Part shown: positions 21,621-21,627 of the stretch, one piece after another | Position numbering within the stretch: position 1 is the stretch's first letter | Layout of the letters: the number at the start of each line of letters is the position of its first letter | Program-made: the position numbers and the translations under genes | Notes under the pieces: generated by a model | Database searches by the model: none | What the model saw: the letters and a program-made list of their open reading frames with translations, nothing else | Told to the model about the DNA's origin: nothing | Source: an uncultured Caldimonas sp. | GTDB taxonomy: Bacteria > Pseudomonadota > Gammaproteobacteria > Burkholderiales > Burkholderiaceae | Assembly (NCBI RefSeq): GCF_946480305.1 | Contig: NZ_CAMLJQ010000058.1 | Span: 1-21,627 of the forward strand | Reading direction: 5' to 3' | DNA length: 21,627 nt

Positions 21621-21627
21621 AATCGAC
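21582..21627 (-). CDS. C-terminal end of a gene running out of the window
   Basis: On the minus strand the last 14 codons read SIHNHSAFAVIERE followed by TGA (21582-21584); the rest lies beyond the right edge. The same tail, with one silent change in the outermost copy, recurs in the tandem repeat units, showing that this coding tail was the source of the duplication. In the full copies it is preceded by GWTVPR, which recalls the VPxRSxAVF-type ending of alpha-amylase-family proteins. That is a weak resemblance and I give no product name. Confidence 0.5.
   Translation of the reverse strand, partial: SIHNHSAFAVIERE

Overview
The window is visibly GC-rich with strong third-position G/C bias. 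Its gene set is a tungsten-type aldehyde oxidoreductase with a Tup transporter, followed by a selenoneine cluster with an EgtB-like synthase. Together these point to a betaproteobacterium of the order Burkholderiales (Rubrivivax/Variovorax/Aromatoleum-like gene content). This is an inference from family content, not a database match.

Left part (1-8360) is an accessory region. It opens with two 20-bp direct repeats that look like an IS21-type end. Then come two small uncharacterised genes, a DUF925-type nucleotidyltransferase-fold gene, and an ankyrin-repeat protein with a lipoprotein signal. A translationally coupled pair follows: a membrane-anchored HExxH metalloprotease and a kelch-like propeller protein. 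Next are a lytic transglycosylase with no Sec signal and a long Pro-rich linker, a candidate AID/APOBEC-like zinc deaminase (HAE...PCxxC), and a GSU2403-type nucleotidyltransferase-fold protein. Short decayed pieces of the ankyrin gene and of the transglycosylase 3' end lie near the last genes, so the region has been duplicated and trimmed.

Middle part (8369-17567) is a tungsten aldehyde-oxidation module. On the minus strand lie a four-cluster ferredoxin subunit (AorA-like), the tungstopterin AOR subunit (AorB-like), an FAD/NAD(P)H oxidoreductase subunit (AorC-like), a MoaD-like protein and a small unknown. Divergent to them is a GAF/PAS-Fis regulator of the AcoR type that lacks the AAA+ sigma-54 domain. 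Next is a tupBCA tungstate ABC importer with overlapping genes, and divergent to it a ModE-HTH/periplasmic-binding-domain regulator. The module could import tungstate, mature the cofactor, oxidise aldehydes and link this to NAD(H).

Right part (17581-21376) is a selenoneine (selenium-ergothioneine) cluster. senA is on the minus strand; senB, selD (senC) and a GNAT acetyltransferase are on the plus strand. The senA and senB starts are only 13 bp apart. No EgtD (hercynine-forming) gene is present here. The right edge holds 2.4 copies of a 98-bp tandem repeat that duplicates the 3' tail of a minus-strand gene running out of the window.

No tRNA, rRNA or CRISPR array was seen. All family calls come from reading motifs; no search was run.
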